A DNA stretch of 15,136 nucleotides from an uncultured Selenomonadales bacterium (GTDB lineage: Bacteria; Bacillota; Negativicutes; Selenomonadales; Selenomonadaceae). Below, in pieces: positions 6,632-11,885 of the stretch (position 1 is its first letter; the number at the start of each line of letters is the position of its first letter). The notes under the pieces were generated by a model, which searched no databases, was not told the DNA's origin, and saw only the letters and a list, made by a program, of their open reading frames with translations. The stretch lies in NCBI GenBank assembly GCA_937877545.1, contig CALFJE010000161.1:1-15136 (forward strand), written 5' to 3'. A program made the position numbers and the translations under genes.

Positions 6632-7137
6632 TTATTTCTCGTTCACGATTCTCCAAATCGCTTGTCGGGTACATCCGAACATTTCAGCAATAGTTCGATT
6701 GCTGAAGCCTTCCTCGTGAAAGTAACGAATTTTCTTTCGTGTTTCATCGGGGAAACGGTTCCAATTTCCAACTTGTTTTGGGCGAACGGTGCCGCCACAA
6801 TTCTTGTAAGCTTTTCCCGTTTGAATTAAACTGATTACTTTCGGGTCGACGCCGTACATTTCAGCCAGCTGTTTAATTTCGGGCTTGCCTGCAGGATTGG
6901 GAATAAAAAGTTCGCCGACGAGCCGATGAACACGAACATTGTTGCCCCTGCCGAGACTGACGACCAGATAACCGTCGCCGCTGTTTGTAGGTTTCAAAAT
7001 TCGCGGTTTGAGCCCGCAAAAACTTTCCACTCTTCGCCGTCGAGACTTTCAACACTGAAAGGATAAAATTTCATCAGCGCGTTGTAAGCGGGACGCGCTT
7101 CTTCTTTGCGGCGGCGGTCTCGTTCTTTTTGATTCAT
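6632..7137 (-). pseudogene. Decayed NUMOD4/HNH-type homing endonuclease remnant
   Basis: ATG at 7137 has AAGGAGTG upstream and opens a frame reading MNQKERDRRRKEEARPAYNA and then YPFSVESLDGEEWKVF, the usual start of a NUMOD4 protein. It hits TGA at 6994-6996. Homology continues in another frame to 6632: LKPRILKPTNSGDGYLVVSL, then VRVHRLVGELFIPNPAGKPE, both NUMOD4/HNH family hallmarks. The catalytic HNH block that should follow (like VNHIDGNK) is missing. The text jumps to IKQLAEMYGVDPKVISLIQT, a repeat-type DNA-binding motif, and ends in a helix-turn-helix (SNRTIAEMFGCTRQAIWRIV). The gene therefore has a frameshift and two internal losses. It sits between sheath and chaperone, a common landing place for such elements. 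The C-terminal frame alone could still give a small DNA-binding protein. Confidence 0.75.
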
Positions 7138-7163
7138 GATAAATCACTCCTTGCTTTTTCTCG

Positions 7164-7245
7164 CCGAAAGATTTATCATGCTCTCGGACGTTGGTCTTGA
7201 AAAAGCCGTTGAGTTTGGAAGCCGAGCGGCTTTTTCGTTTGCCAT
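7164..7245 (+). repeat. Cassette E: orphan double-hairpin 3' module of a lost plus-strand cassette
   Basis: Hairpin 1 is CCGA (7164-7167) with TCGG (7184-7187). The stretch CGGACGTTGGTCTTGAAA matches CGGACTTGGTCTTGAAA after cassette B. Hairpin 2 has a 10-bp stem GAAAAAGCCG (7199-7208) with CGGCTTTTTC (7227-7236), then CGTTTGCCATTCTATCAG, which matches CGTTTGCCATTGTAGCAG after cassette D. No plus-strand gene precedes it; the endonuclease remnant lies there instead. It probably still protects the end of the sheath gene from nothing more than stray transcription. Confidence 0.7.
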
Positions 7246-7249
7246 TCTA

Positions 7250-8425
7250 TCAGAGAGTGAAATTGACGTAAAGACACTCTAAGCAATTTACGGGCGTGAT
7301 GACCCCGCGCAGGTAAAGATTAACGCCCGTGTTTACTTTCTCCAGCTGACTTTTCGTCATAAGGCTTACGTCTTGCACGCCGTGCAGTTGGGCGTAGTCT
7401 CTGTTGGCGTCAACATCAATTTCCACGTAATTAAGTGCGCCTTCGCTCGCGTCGAGAACATTGCCTTTCAAATTATTCAGATAAATCATCACGGCGGAGA
7501 CAAACATCATTTTTCCCGAGTAGTCGTTGATAATTTTTCCGCAATAATATTTGGAGAAGGTGTCGCGGATGTCATCCTTAATCATGTCGAGAGCAGAAAC
7601 GATTTTTATGTATCTGAAATCATCTCCGACGTTGGTTGTAGTTGTGTGCAAACTGTTCACGCCGCGTGCGATTTTAACGCCGTTGCCGTCTTTTTCATCA
7701 ACCAAAACCAACTGCCCGCCGTCAATCGCCGCGTCTATGTCATCGTAGCCGGCGCAACTTACCACTTCGGGCAATTCGTAGAACGTCGCCGAACGGTCAA
7801 GACTCAAGCCGCACAAAATCCCCATGATTCTGGACGTGTATTGCGCCGCCGTGTAGATTATGTATTGGTCAATGTTCGCGGTTGAAGTGCCTGCGGCTAC
7901 GGCGTCCGTCCATGCAGGATTCTCCACCTTGATATTGCCTGTCGTGAAATTGATGACGCCGTAATTGTCGACCTTCGATTTTCCCGTCTGGGCATTCAAG
8001 CCCGCCGCAACCACCGCTTTAAATGTTTTGCTCCTGTCCTGTCTCTGGTCGGCTATCCAATCCGCCAAATCCGTTTGGTCTGTCGTCGTGCCCGTCGGGT
8101 GACAAATGTAATTCCACTTCGCGTCCTTTATCTCTTTCAAAATCGTTGCCTGATTGACCGTTACATTTTCACCGGGCATCGGGATTGCGTAGACATGAAG
8201 GCGATAGGGCGTCCCCATCAACGCCTTGTTTATCAAATCCTTGTTCGCGTCCGTCAAGCCGTCGGGCATGTCCGTCACGTCGTCCACCTTGTAATATTTA
8301 AAGCCGCTCGTCACGTTCGAATCGTTCAAAATTAAAACGCCCGTGCCTCTTGCCGAACGAACTATCGCGCTCGTCGATTGCGTCTTGAAAGAGATGATTA
8401 TTTCCGGTAAGCCTATCTTTGCCAT
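7250..8425 (-). CDS. Contractile tail sheath protein (XkdK type)
   Basis: 391 residues. Sheath subunits stack around the tail tube and contract on infection. N-terminal MAKIGLPEIIISFKTQSTSA followed by RGTGVLILNDS is the typical XkdK-like opening. Further on come YRLHVYAIP, WNYICHPT, TDLADWIADQRQDRSKTFKA, an IMGILCGLSLDRSATFYELP segment, and the C-terminal YLRGVITPVNCLE. ATG 8425 has AAGGGGAAA upstream. The gene is flanked by cassette C on its 5' side and the cassette E remnant on its 3' side. It looks intact, and its presence defines the phage as contractile-tailed (myovirus morphology). Confidence 0.93.
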   Translation of the reverse strand: MAKIGLPEIIISFKTQSTSAIVRSARGTGVLILNDSNVTSGFKYYKVDDVTDMPDGLTDANKDLINKALMGTPYRLHVYAIPMPGENVTVNQATILKEIKDAKWNYICHPTGTTTDQTDLADWIADQRQDRSKTFKAVVAAGLNAQTGKSKVDNYGVINFTTGNIKVENPAWTDAVAAGTSTANIDQYIIYTAAQYTSRIMGILCGLSLDRSATFYELPEVVSCAGYDDIDAAIDGGQLVLVDEKDGNGVKIARGVNSLHTTTTNVGDDFRYIKIVSALDMIKDDIRDTFSKYYCGKIINDYSGKMMFVSAVMIYLNNLKGNVLDASEGALNYVEIDVDANRDYAQLHGVQDVSLMTKSQLEKVNTGVNLYLRGVITPVNCLECLYVNFTL

Positions 8426-8445
8426 TTAAATTTCCCCTTTCAACT

Positions 8446-8465
8446 AAAAATGCCCCGAAGGGCAT
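8446..8465 (-). terminator. Minus-strand terminator-like hairpin before the sheath gene
   Basis: On the minus strand ATGCCC-TTCG-GGGCAT, a 6-bp stem with a stable UUCG loop, then TTTTAG. It lies 20 bases upstream of the sheath start and is the 5' boundary of cassette C. Confidence 0.65.
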
Positions 8466-8466
8466 G

Positions 8467-8496
8467 TTGACGTATTTTTTTTCATTGTGTTAAGAT
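8467..8496 (+). promoter_or_regulatory. Promoter of cassette C
   Basis: TTGACG (8467-8472), 18-base T-rich spacer, TAAGAT (8491-8496). GACGTA occurs again at 8500-8505. The following AAAATCTATAAAA is shared with cassette D. Confidence 0.65.
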
Positions 8497-8517
8497 ACTG
8501 ACGTAAAATCTATAAAA

Positions 8518-8583
8518 GCGGCATTTCCCGCCGCAGGAATTTCTGTTACCATTTTAAACTCAAAATGTTTTCCTGCCAAGGAA
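8518..8583 (+). promoter_or_regulatory. Structured leader of cassette C
   Basis: Three small hairpins: GCGGC (8518-8522) with GCCGC (8530-8534); CATTTT (8550-8555) with AAAATG (8562-8567); TTCCT (8570-8574) with AGGAA (8579-8583), the last directly touching the GGAG ribosome site. The leader is nearly the same as that of cassette D, whose gene is otherwise unrelated over its N-terminal part. Confidence 0.6.
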
Positions 8584-8594
8584 GGAGAATCTTC

Positions 8595-8798
8595 ATGAAC
8601 AAGCTCATTCCCGTCGAGTGGCGCAACGAACGCGTGCTCACTTACAAGCAAGACGGCGTGCTGAACGGAGAAATTCCTTCAACCTCTCCTTCAACCGCTC
8701 CTTCGCCCGAACTCGCCGCCGTGCTCCCGCCTGATTCTCCTGCCCGCGAAAAAATTTTAATCAAAGCCGCTTATCTCGTCGTCGGCAAAAAATTTTAA
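8595..8798 (+). CDS. Cassette C: core-deleted ORF6N-family mini-protein
   Basis: 67 residues from ATG 8595, 8 bases after AAGGAAGGAG. Residues 1-22 (MNKLIPVEWRNERVLTYKQ, then DGV) match the start of the ORF6N proteins in cassettes A and B. The whole DNA-binding core is gone, and the text jumps to a Ser/Pro/Thr linker (GEIPSTSPSTAPSPE, like GEIPSPAPSPAPSDG of cassette B). The family tail follows, with LPPDSPAREKILIK and ending LVVGKKF. The frame stayed open, and promoter, ribosome site and terminators are all intact, so a peptide is likely still made. It could be a relic, or a dominant-negative partner if the tail mediates self-association; that is speculation. Confidence 0.65.
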   Translation: MNKLIPVEWRNERVLTYKQDGVLNGEIPSTSPSTAPSPELAAVLPPDSPAREKILIKAAYLVVGKKF

Positions 8799-8801
8799 AG
8801 C

Positions 8802-8869
8802 CCGAAACCTTAGCTTCGGACTTCCGCTGAAAAGAGCCTTCGCTTAGCCGCAGGGCTCTTTTCGTTTTT
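8802..8869 (+). terminator. Double-hairpin 3' module of cassette C
   Basis: Hairpin 1 is CCGAA (8802-8806) with TTCGG (8815-8819), starting 4 bases after the stop. Hairpin 2 is a 10-bp stem GAAAAGAGCC (8829-8838) with GGCTCTTTTC (8854-8863) and a T-tract (8865-8869). TTTTAAAGCCCGAA across the stop is identical in B and C. Confidence 0.85.
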
Positions 8870-8872
8870 ATT

Positions 8873-9313
8873 TTAGCAAGGAGCGGCGGATAAATCAAGT
8901 GCAAGTTCCTGCATAAGTTCATGCGTTTCTTCCTCGTCAAAGGCGTCCGCGAATTCAAGGACGAAGTTGAAATGCAAAATGTCATCGAAGATGTGACTTG
9001 CCGTCTCATAAACCGTAACTTTTCTGTCGGCTATTTCGACGAACGGATGAGTTGCCGCGTCCAGCGCGTCAACCATGTCAAGCAAGTCGGAGTGTTTCAC
9101 TTCGCCCAAAAGCGGGCTAAGCACTATGTGAAAATCAATGCGCAGCCTTCTCACAAAAAAAAATCCCTCGTCCGTTTTTTCGGGACGAATTTCAACGAAA
9201 ACATAATCGTCCGCCGCATCCAAAACATGATTGAAATAAACCTTAAGCGGCAAGCCTGCGCGGACTTTGATTAATCGCGCCAAACTCTCTCTGATTTCTC
9301 GGCTCGTTATCAT
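8873..9313 (-). CDS. Putative tail terminator / tail-completion protein (DUF6838-like, YqbJ position)
   Basis: 146 residues. The start is ATG 9313, overlapping the stop of the preceding gene as ATGA (9310-9313); longer readings upstream are out-of-frame shadow. The sequence has an N-terminal helix (MITSREIRESLARLIKV), then strands around YVFVEIRPEKTDEGFFFVRR and LRIDFHIVLSPLL, then HPFVEIADRKVTVYETAS. This alternation fits tail-terminator-like small proteins made just before the sheath. Assignment rests mainly on gene order (YqbG-H-I-J-sheath in the B. subtilis skin element) and fold impression. The 3' end abuts the terminator of cassette C. Confidence 0.65.
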   Translation of the reverse strand: MITSREIRESLARLIKVRAGLPLKVYFNHVLDAADDYVFVEIRPEKTDEGFFFVRRLRIDFHIVLSPLLGEVKHSDLLDMVDALDAATHPFVEIADRKVTVYETASHIFDDILHFNFVLEFADAFDEEETHELMQELALDLSAAPC

Positions 9314-9684
9314 CTGAATATCCTCGCCATGATTTTTCCCGCATCGGCTTGAAATTGCCCCGCCGATTCTTCCACGCCATCTCTGAGCATGTAAACACCC
9401 GGCACTACGCGCCCCGTGAATTTCCCGCGTATCTTGACGCGATGTCCGAATTCGACGAACGGCGAATAATGGACGTTGTTGTAAATTGTGCCCTCGCAAC
9501 CGCCGACCGTCGACTGCCAACTTTCACGCAAATATCCCGTGTCTACAGGCGTTTTCAGTTTCACTCTGCCTTTCACAAGCTCCGTCTCCATTTTCATGAA
9601 TCGCGAAAATTCTTTCGGGCATTGCGCAACCATCTGTTTCAGCCGAGCATTCAATTCTTTTGCGCCTTGAAATTCGATTCTCAT
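9310..9684 (-). CDS. HK97 gp10-like tail-completion / neck protein
   Basis: 124 residues from ATG 9684, chosen because it overlaps the stop of the upstream gene as ATGA (9681-9684); an upstream in-frame start would run far into that gene. HK97 gp10-family hallmarks are clear: MRIEFQGAKELNARLKQM, VKGRVKLKTPVDTGYLRESW (the PVDTG.LR.S motif), NNVHYSPFVEFGHRV and a C-terminal helix after GVYMLRDGVEES. These proteins help join tail to head. The second gene in the four-gene coupled block after it is the DUF6838-like protein. Confidence 0.9.
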   Translation of the reverse strand: MRIEFQGAKELNARLKQMVAQCPKEFSRFMKMETELVKGRVKLKTPVDTGYLRESWQSTVGGCEGTIYNNVHYSPFVEFGHRVKIRGKFTGRVVPGVYMLRDGVEESAGQFQADAGKIMARIFR

Positions 9685-10034
9685 TTCTGCCCCGCCTCCC
9701 TCCTGCGACGAACGGAAATTTCGCAATGCGTCATGTAGGAAAATTTTTCGCCCGCCGCCAATTCCCATTCCTGATTCTGATGATTTATCTTCAAAAAATC
9801 GTTCGGGCGAATGTCAATCGCAGGGTCGCAACACCAGCGCAGGTTGGTTGTGAGTTTTTGGCTGACGTCGTCGCGGTGCGCGAAATTTTCCTTGCCGTAT
9901 TGATGAAGTGCTCCGACGCATTCCCCGACTTTTTGATACTCAAAATCATCAACCAACGCCGAGACCGCCGTCGCTCGCCACACTTCGCAGGTGTCTTTGT
10001 ATATATATTTATGAAGAAGGTTTTTCAGCCTCAT
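9681..10034 (-). CDS. Head closure / head-tail joining protein (SPP1 gp16 or YqbH position)
   Basis: 117 residues. It begins MRLKNLLHKYIYKDTCEVWR and includes FAHRDDVSQKLTTNLRWCCD and PNDFLKINHQNQEWELAAGE, a small beta-barrel-like pattern seen in head-closure proteins. ATG 10034 overlaps the connector stop (ATGA, 10031-10034), and its own stop overlaps the next start, so the genes are translationally coupled. The function is assigned from gene order and resemblance; I see no diagnostic catalytic motif and none is expected. Confidence 0.7.
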   Translation of the reverse strand: MRLKNLLHKYIYKDTCEVWRATAVSALVDDFEYQKVGECVGALHQYGKENFAHRDDVSQKLTTNLRWCCDPAIDIRPNDFLKINHQNQEWELAAGEKFSYMTHCEISVRRRREAGQK

Positions 10035-10354
10035 AACGCCTTCACCCGCCGATAAAGATTCAGTCGCGGCTTGAGAGAGTTAAACATGCGCTCGTAAGGC
10101 GAAAGATTTATATCAACATCGGCAACGCCGAATTCAAAACTGGAATCGTCTTGCACGATTTTTTTCAGCGGCGCGTCAACCTCGTTGTCTTCGTCCGATT
10201 TTAGCTTCGTCAAAAGTTCAAAGCCGATGAAGATTAGGGCTTCGGGCACGTCGGAGCGGTTGCAGTAATCGAGCACGTCAAGGACAAATTTTTTCGCCCG
10301 AAATTCTTCGACGCCCATTTCAACCAGCGCATTTATCGCTTCCGTCTTGTTCAT
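10031..10354 (-). CDS. Head-tail connector protein (gp6/gp15-like, YqbG position)
   Basis: 107 residues, largely helical: MNKTEAINALVEMGVEEFRA, VLDVLDYCNRSDVPEALIFI, then an acidic stretch and LSPYERMFNSLKPRLNLYRR. Small helical adaptors of this kind bind the portal from below and form the connector. AAGGAG lies before ATG 10354. That Shine-Dalgarno region overlaps, on the other strand, the -35 of the plus-strand peptide promoter (10365-10370). It heads a block of four overlapping genes ending at 8873. Confidence 0.75.
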   Translation of the reverse strand: MNKTEAINALVEMGVEEFRAKKFVLDVLDYCNRSDVPEALIFIGFELLTKLKSDEDNEVDAPLKKIVQDDSSFEFGVADVDINLSPYERMFNSLKPRLNLYRRVKAL

Positions 10355-10364
10355 TTTAAGCTCC

Positions 10365-10394
10365 TTGTATTCAAAAAGCCCGCTGTGTTATAAT
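10365..10394 (+). promoter_or_regulatory. Extended -10 promoter of the small hydrophobic peptide (cassette F)
   Basis: TTGTAT (10365-10370), 18-base spacer, consensus TATAAT (10389-10394) preceded by TGT, giving an extended -10 TGTTATAAT. Predicted transcript start is about 10400. Confidence 0.8.
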
Positions 10395-10400
10395 CACAAC

Positions 10401-10437
10401 GAGCTTTGCTCCGCCTCCTCCCGCGTAAAAGGAGGTG
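10401..10437 (+). promoter_or_regulatory. Leader hairpins, the second hiding the ribosome site of the peptide
   Basis: At the predicted 5' end GAGC-TTT-GCTC (10401-10411) can form a cap-like hairpin. Then CGCCTCCT (10412-10419) pairs with AGGAGGTG (10430-10437): eight pairs including one G-U, loop of 10. The second arm is the Shine-Dalgarno of the peptide, so translation should be blocked unless the leader is refolded or cleaved, as in type I toxin messages. Confidence 0.75.
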
Positions 10438-10442
10438 AGATT

Positions 10443-10541
10443 ATGTCTGATTTTGAAAAGGCAAGCTTGACGATTTTGGCAGGCGACCTGCTCATTAACG
10501 CCATCAACTTAGCTCTTCAAATTCTTCATTTCCTCAATTAG
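10443..10541 (+). CDS. 32-residue hydrophobic peptide, candidate type I (holin-like) toxin
   Basis: The peptide starts MSDFEKASLTILAGDLLINA and ends with INLALQILHFLN: a short charged N-terminus, then one hydrophobic stretch (residues 8-31) long enough to span a membrane. It uses ATG 10443 with a full AAAGGAGGTGA site 5 bases upstream. A strong promoter, leader hairpins, a terminator (10561-10586) and a convergent minus-strand promoter (10587-10615) surround it. Size, hydrophobicity, Shine-Dalgarno sequestration and antisense promoter are all what type I toxin loci of Firmicute prophages (TxpA/RatA, BsrG/SR4, holin-like toxins) show. I cannot assign it to a named toxin family. It fills the gap between capsid and connector genes. 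Confidence 0.75.
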   Translation: MSDFEKASLTILAGDLLINAINLALQILHFLN

Positions 10542-10560
10542 TCTATCGTCATTTCTTTTT

Positions 10561-10586
10561 GGAGCCTTCGGGCTCCGTTTTTTTTT
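10561..10586 (+). terminator. Terminator of cassette F
   Basis: GGAGCC-TTCG-GGCTCC (10561-10576), a UUCG tetraloop hairpin, then G and nine T. It lies 19 bases after the peptide stop. Confidence 0.92.
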
Positions 10587-10615
10587 ATTTTAATCAATCA
10601 AGCCGCCGCCGTCAA
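10587..10615 (-). promoter_or_regulatory. Minus-strand promoter convergent with the peptide gene
   Basis: On the minus strand TTGACG (10615-10610), 17-base spacer, TAAAAT (10592-10587). Transcription would start near 10580 and run antisense through the peptide terminator and coding region. It could make an antitoxin RNA, or supply fresh transcription for the head-tail genes starting at 10354; both are possible. No clear end for a short antisense RNA was found. Confidence 0.65.
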
Positions 10616-10619
10616 CCGA

Positions 10620-11543
10620 TTATTCACTGCCGCCCGCTTCGGAGCCGCCCGCTTCTTGACTTTGCGACGCGGGAACCAAGACCGCGAACGCCTCGCCCTT
10701 TATCGGCAAAAATGCCAGCCGCATTGTCGCTTTGATTGCAACCATGTCATTTTCCGCGAGTGAAAGCGGTTTGTTGTCCGCCATCGTTACGCTTTGCAAT
10801 GTCGCTTCGCGAAGGACTTCATATTGAATCTCTTCGCGGATTCCGACGATTGAGTATTTCCACTCGCCCGCGATACAAATTGCCTTTGTCTTGTCCCAGC
10901 TGTTTGCTCGGTTGAAGGTTATTGGTTGGCTGTAAAGGGTATCAAAATCTTCGCCCTTCGCATAAAGCGGGTCGCCCGCCGAGTTTCTCAGCTTGCGCAG
11001 AGAATTTTTAAACCCGATGTCCGCGACAAACCCGTCCACGTCGTAGCCCGCCGCCTCAACTTTCGCCATAACGTCCGAAATATCCAAGTCAAGCCGCGCA
11101 TTCGTCCCGACCGCAACCGTCTGACTGCCCGCCTCCGTGAAAATATTTTTCGCGAAAGGAGAATTGGTTCCGAACAGGCAGGCGGCGTCAATCGACTTGT
11201 GGAAACTCTCGGCAATGTAGGGAGAAATTTCTCCGAAAACGTCAATCGTCGTGTCGTTCATTTTCTCCCGCGTAACCGGCACGATAACCGCGATTTTCTT
11301 CGCCGTCATTTCGGGGAAAATCCAGCTCGCCGTCGACGTGTTGATTCTTTCGGTTTCACCGACCCAATACGCGCCGGGACCCGAAACCATTACCGGGAAT
11401 TTCTTCGTGTCGGAGTTCATGCTCTGAACATTCGACAGGCGAAGAATTGAACTGCCGCGAACAGTCGCCTTGATTATCTCCGCCGCCGTCTCTACGGGGA
11501 CAAAACCCGCTAAATTTTCCTTCAAATAACTTGTATCAGCCAT
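10620..11543 (-). CDS. Major capsid protein, HK97 fold
   Basis: 307 residues. HK97-type capsid proteins form the icosahedral shell. Features: N-terminal arm with FVPVETAAEIIKATVRGSSI, the E-loop/P-domain text FPVMVSGPGAYWVGETERIN followed by MTAKKIAVIVPVTREKMNDT, the spine-helix region ISPYIAESFHKSIDAACLFG, then GFVADIGFKNSLRKLRNSAG and a C-terminal strand AIKATMRLAFLP. It ends with the repeat EAGGSEAGGSE, a small low-complexity tail that may be exposed. No cleaved scaffold domain is fused; a separate scaffold gene lies upstream. ATG 11543 overlaps the stop of the 54-residue gene (TAATG), so the two are coupled. Confidence 0.93.
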   Translation of the reverse strand: MADTSYLKENLAGFVPVETAAEIIKATVRGSSILRLSNVQSMNSDTKKFPVMVSGPGAYWVGETERINTSTASWIFPEMTAKKIAVIVPVTREKMNDTTIDVFGEISPYIAESFHKSIDAACLFGTNSPFAKNIFTEAGSQTVAVGTNARLDLDISDVMAKVEAAGYDVDGFVADIGFKNSLRKLRNSAGDPLYAKGEDFDTLYSQPITFNRANSWDKTKAICIAGEWKYSIVGIREEIQYEVLREATLQSVTMADNKPLSLAENDMVAIKATMRLAFLPIKGEAFAVLVPASQSQEAGGSEAGGSE

Positions 11544-11707
11544 TATTCTTCCTCCTCAAGTGCGTCGTAAACCGCCTCTAAATTATCCAAAACCGTGTCA
11601 AGCAGTTCCGCCGTCTCCGTGTAATCAAAATCGCGCAGGCAACAACTCACTGCCTCCAATATCCTTATCGCCTCGTTCAAATTCTCCAATTGTATTTCTT
11701 TGCTCAT
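11543..11707 (-). CDS. 54-residue acidic helical protein just upstream of the capsid gene
   Basis: A short gene from ATG 11707 to TAA 11543-11545, preceded by GGGGGA. The product starts MSKEIQLENLNEAIRILEAV, has CCLRDFDYTETAELLDTVLD, and ends YDALEEEE. It is strongly acidic and probably two helices. Its stop overlaps the capsid start (TAATG), which supports real translation and coupling. The position is where capsid decoration or small accessory head proteins often lie, but I do not recognise a family. The hairpin bounding cassette D is 18-43 bases upstream. Confidence 0.65.
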   Translation of the reverse strand: MSKEIQLENLNEAIRILEAVSCCLRDFDYTETAELLDTVLDNLEAVYDALEEEE

Positions 11708-11721
11708 TTCTGTTCCCCCAA

Positions 11722-11749
11722 ATAAAAATAGCCCGACGTTGAGCGGGTT
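11722..11749 (-). terminator. Minus-strand terminator-like hairpin at the 5' edge of cassette D
   Basis: On the minus strand AACCCG (11749-11744) with CGGGCT (11735-11730), one G-U pair, 8-base loop, then ATTTTTATT. It would act on late transcription shortly before the 54-residue gene and the capsid gene. Confidence 0.5.
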
Positions 11750-11758
11750 ATTTTCTTG

Positions 11759-11792
11759 TTGACGTATTTTCGGCGATATGCTACAATCGCCG
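11759..11792 (+). promoter_or_regulatory. Promoter of cassette D with a dyad operator over the -10
   Basis: TTGACG (11759-11764), 17-base spacer, TACAAT (11782-11787). A perfect inverted repeat CGGCGAT (11771-11777) and ATCGCCG (11786-11792), 8 bases apart, covers spacer and -10, an ideal place for a repressor. Which protein binds is unknown. Confidence 0.75.
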
Positions 11793-11809
11793 CATAAAAT
11801 CTATAAAAA

Positions 11810-11874
11810 TCGGCTTTCCTGCCGAAGGGTTTTCCACTATCATTTTAAACTTAAAACGTTTTCCTGTCAAGGAA
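11810..11874 (+). promoter_or_regulatory. Structured leader of cassette D
   Basis: TCGGC (11810-11814) pairs with GCCGA (11821-11825), in the same place as GCGGC/GCCGC in cassette C: the outer pair has changed on both sides, T-A for G-C. TTCCT (11861-11865) pairs with AGGAA (11870-11874) next to the GGAG ribosome site, as in C. The middle CATTTT hairpin is weaker here (one mismatch). Confidence 0.6.
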
Positions 11875-11885
11875 GGAGAATCATC

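Noticed and set aside
7373..7885. Plus-strand 170-codon frame opposite the sheath gene
   Set aside because: No start signals and no recognisable domains; the sheath reading is certain.
9314..9520. N-terminal extension of the DUF6838-like protein
   Set aside because: The extension is an out-of-frame reading of the HK97 gp10-like gene; ATG 9313 overlaps that gene's stop in the usual ATGA manner.
10926..11450. Plus-strand 174-codon frame inside the capsid gene
   Set aside because: Lies wholly within a clear capsid gene on the other strand, is rich in Arg and Val as antisense frames here tend to be, and has no ribosome site.
11778..11885. Longer start for the cassette D protein
   Set aside because: This stretch is the conserved leader shared with cassette C; the ribosome site belongs to ATG 11886.
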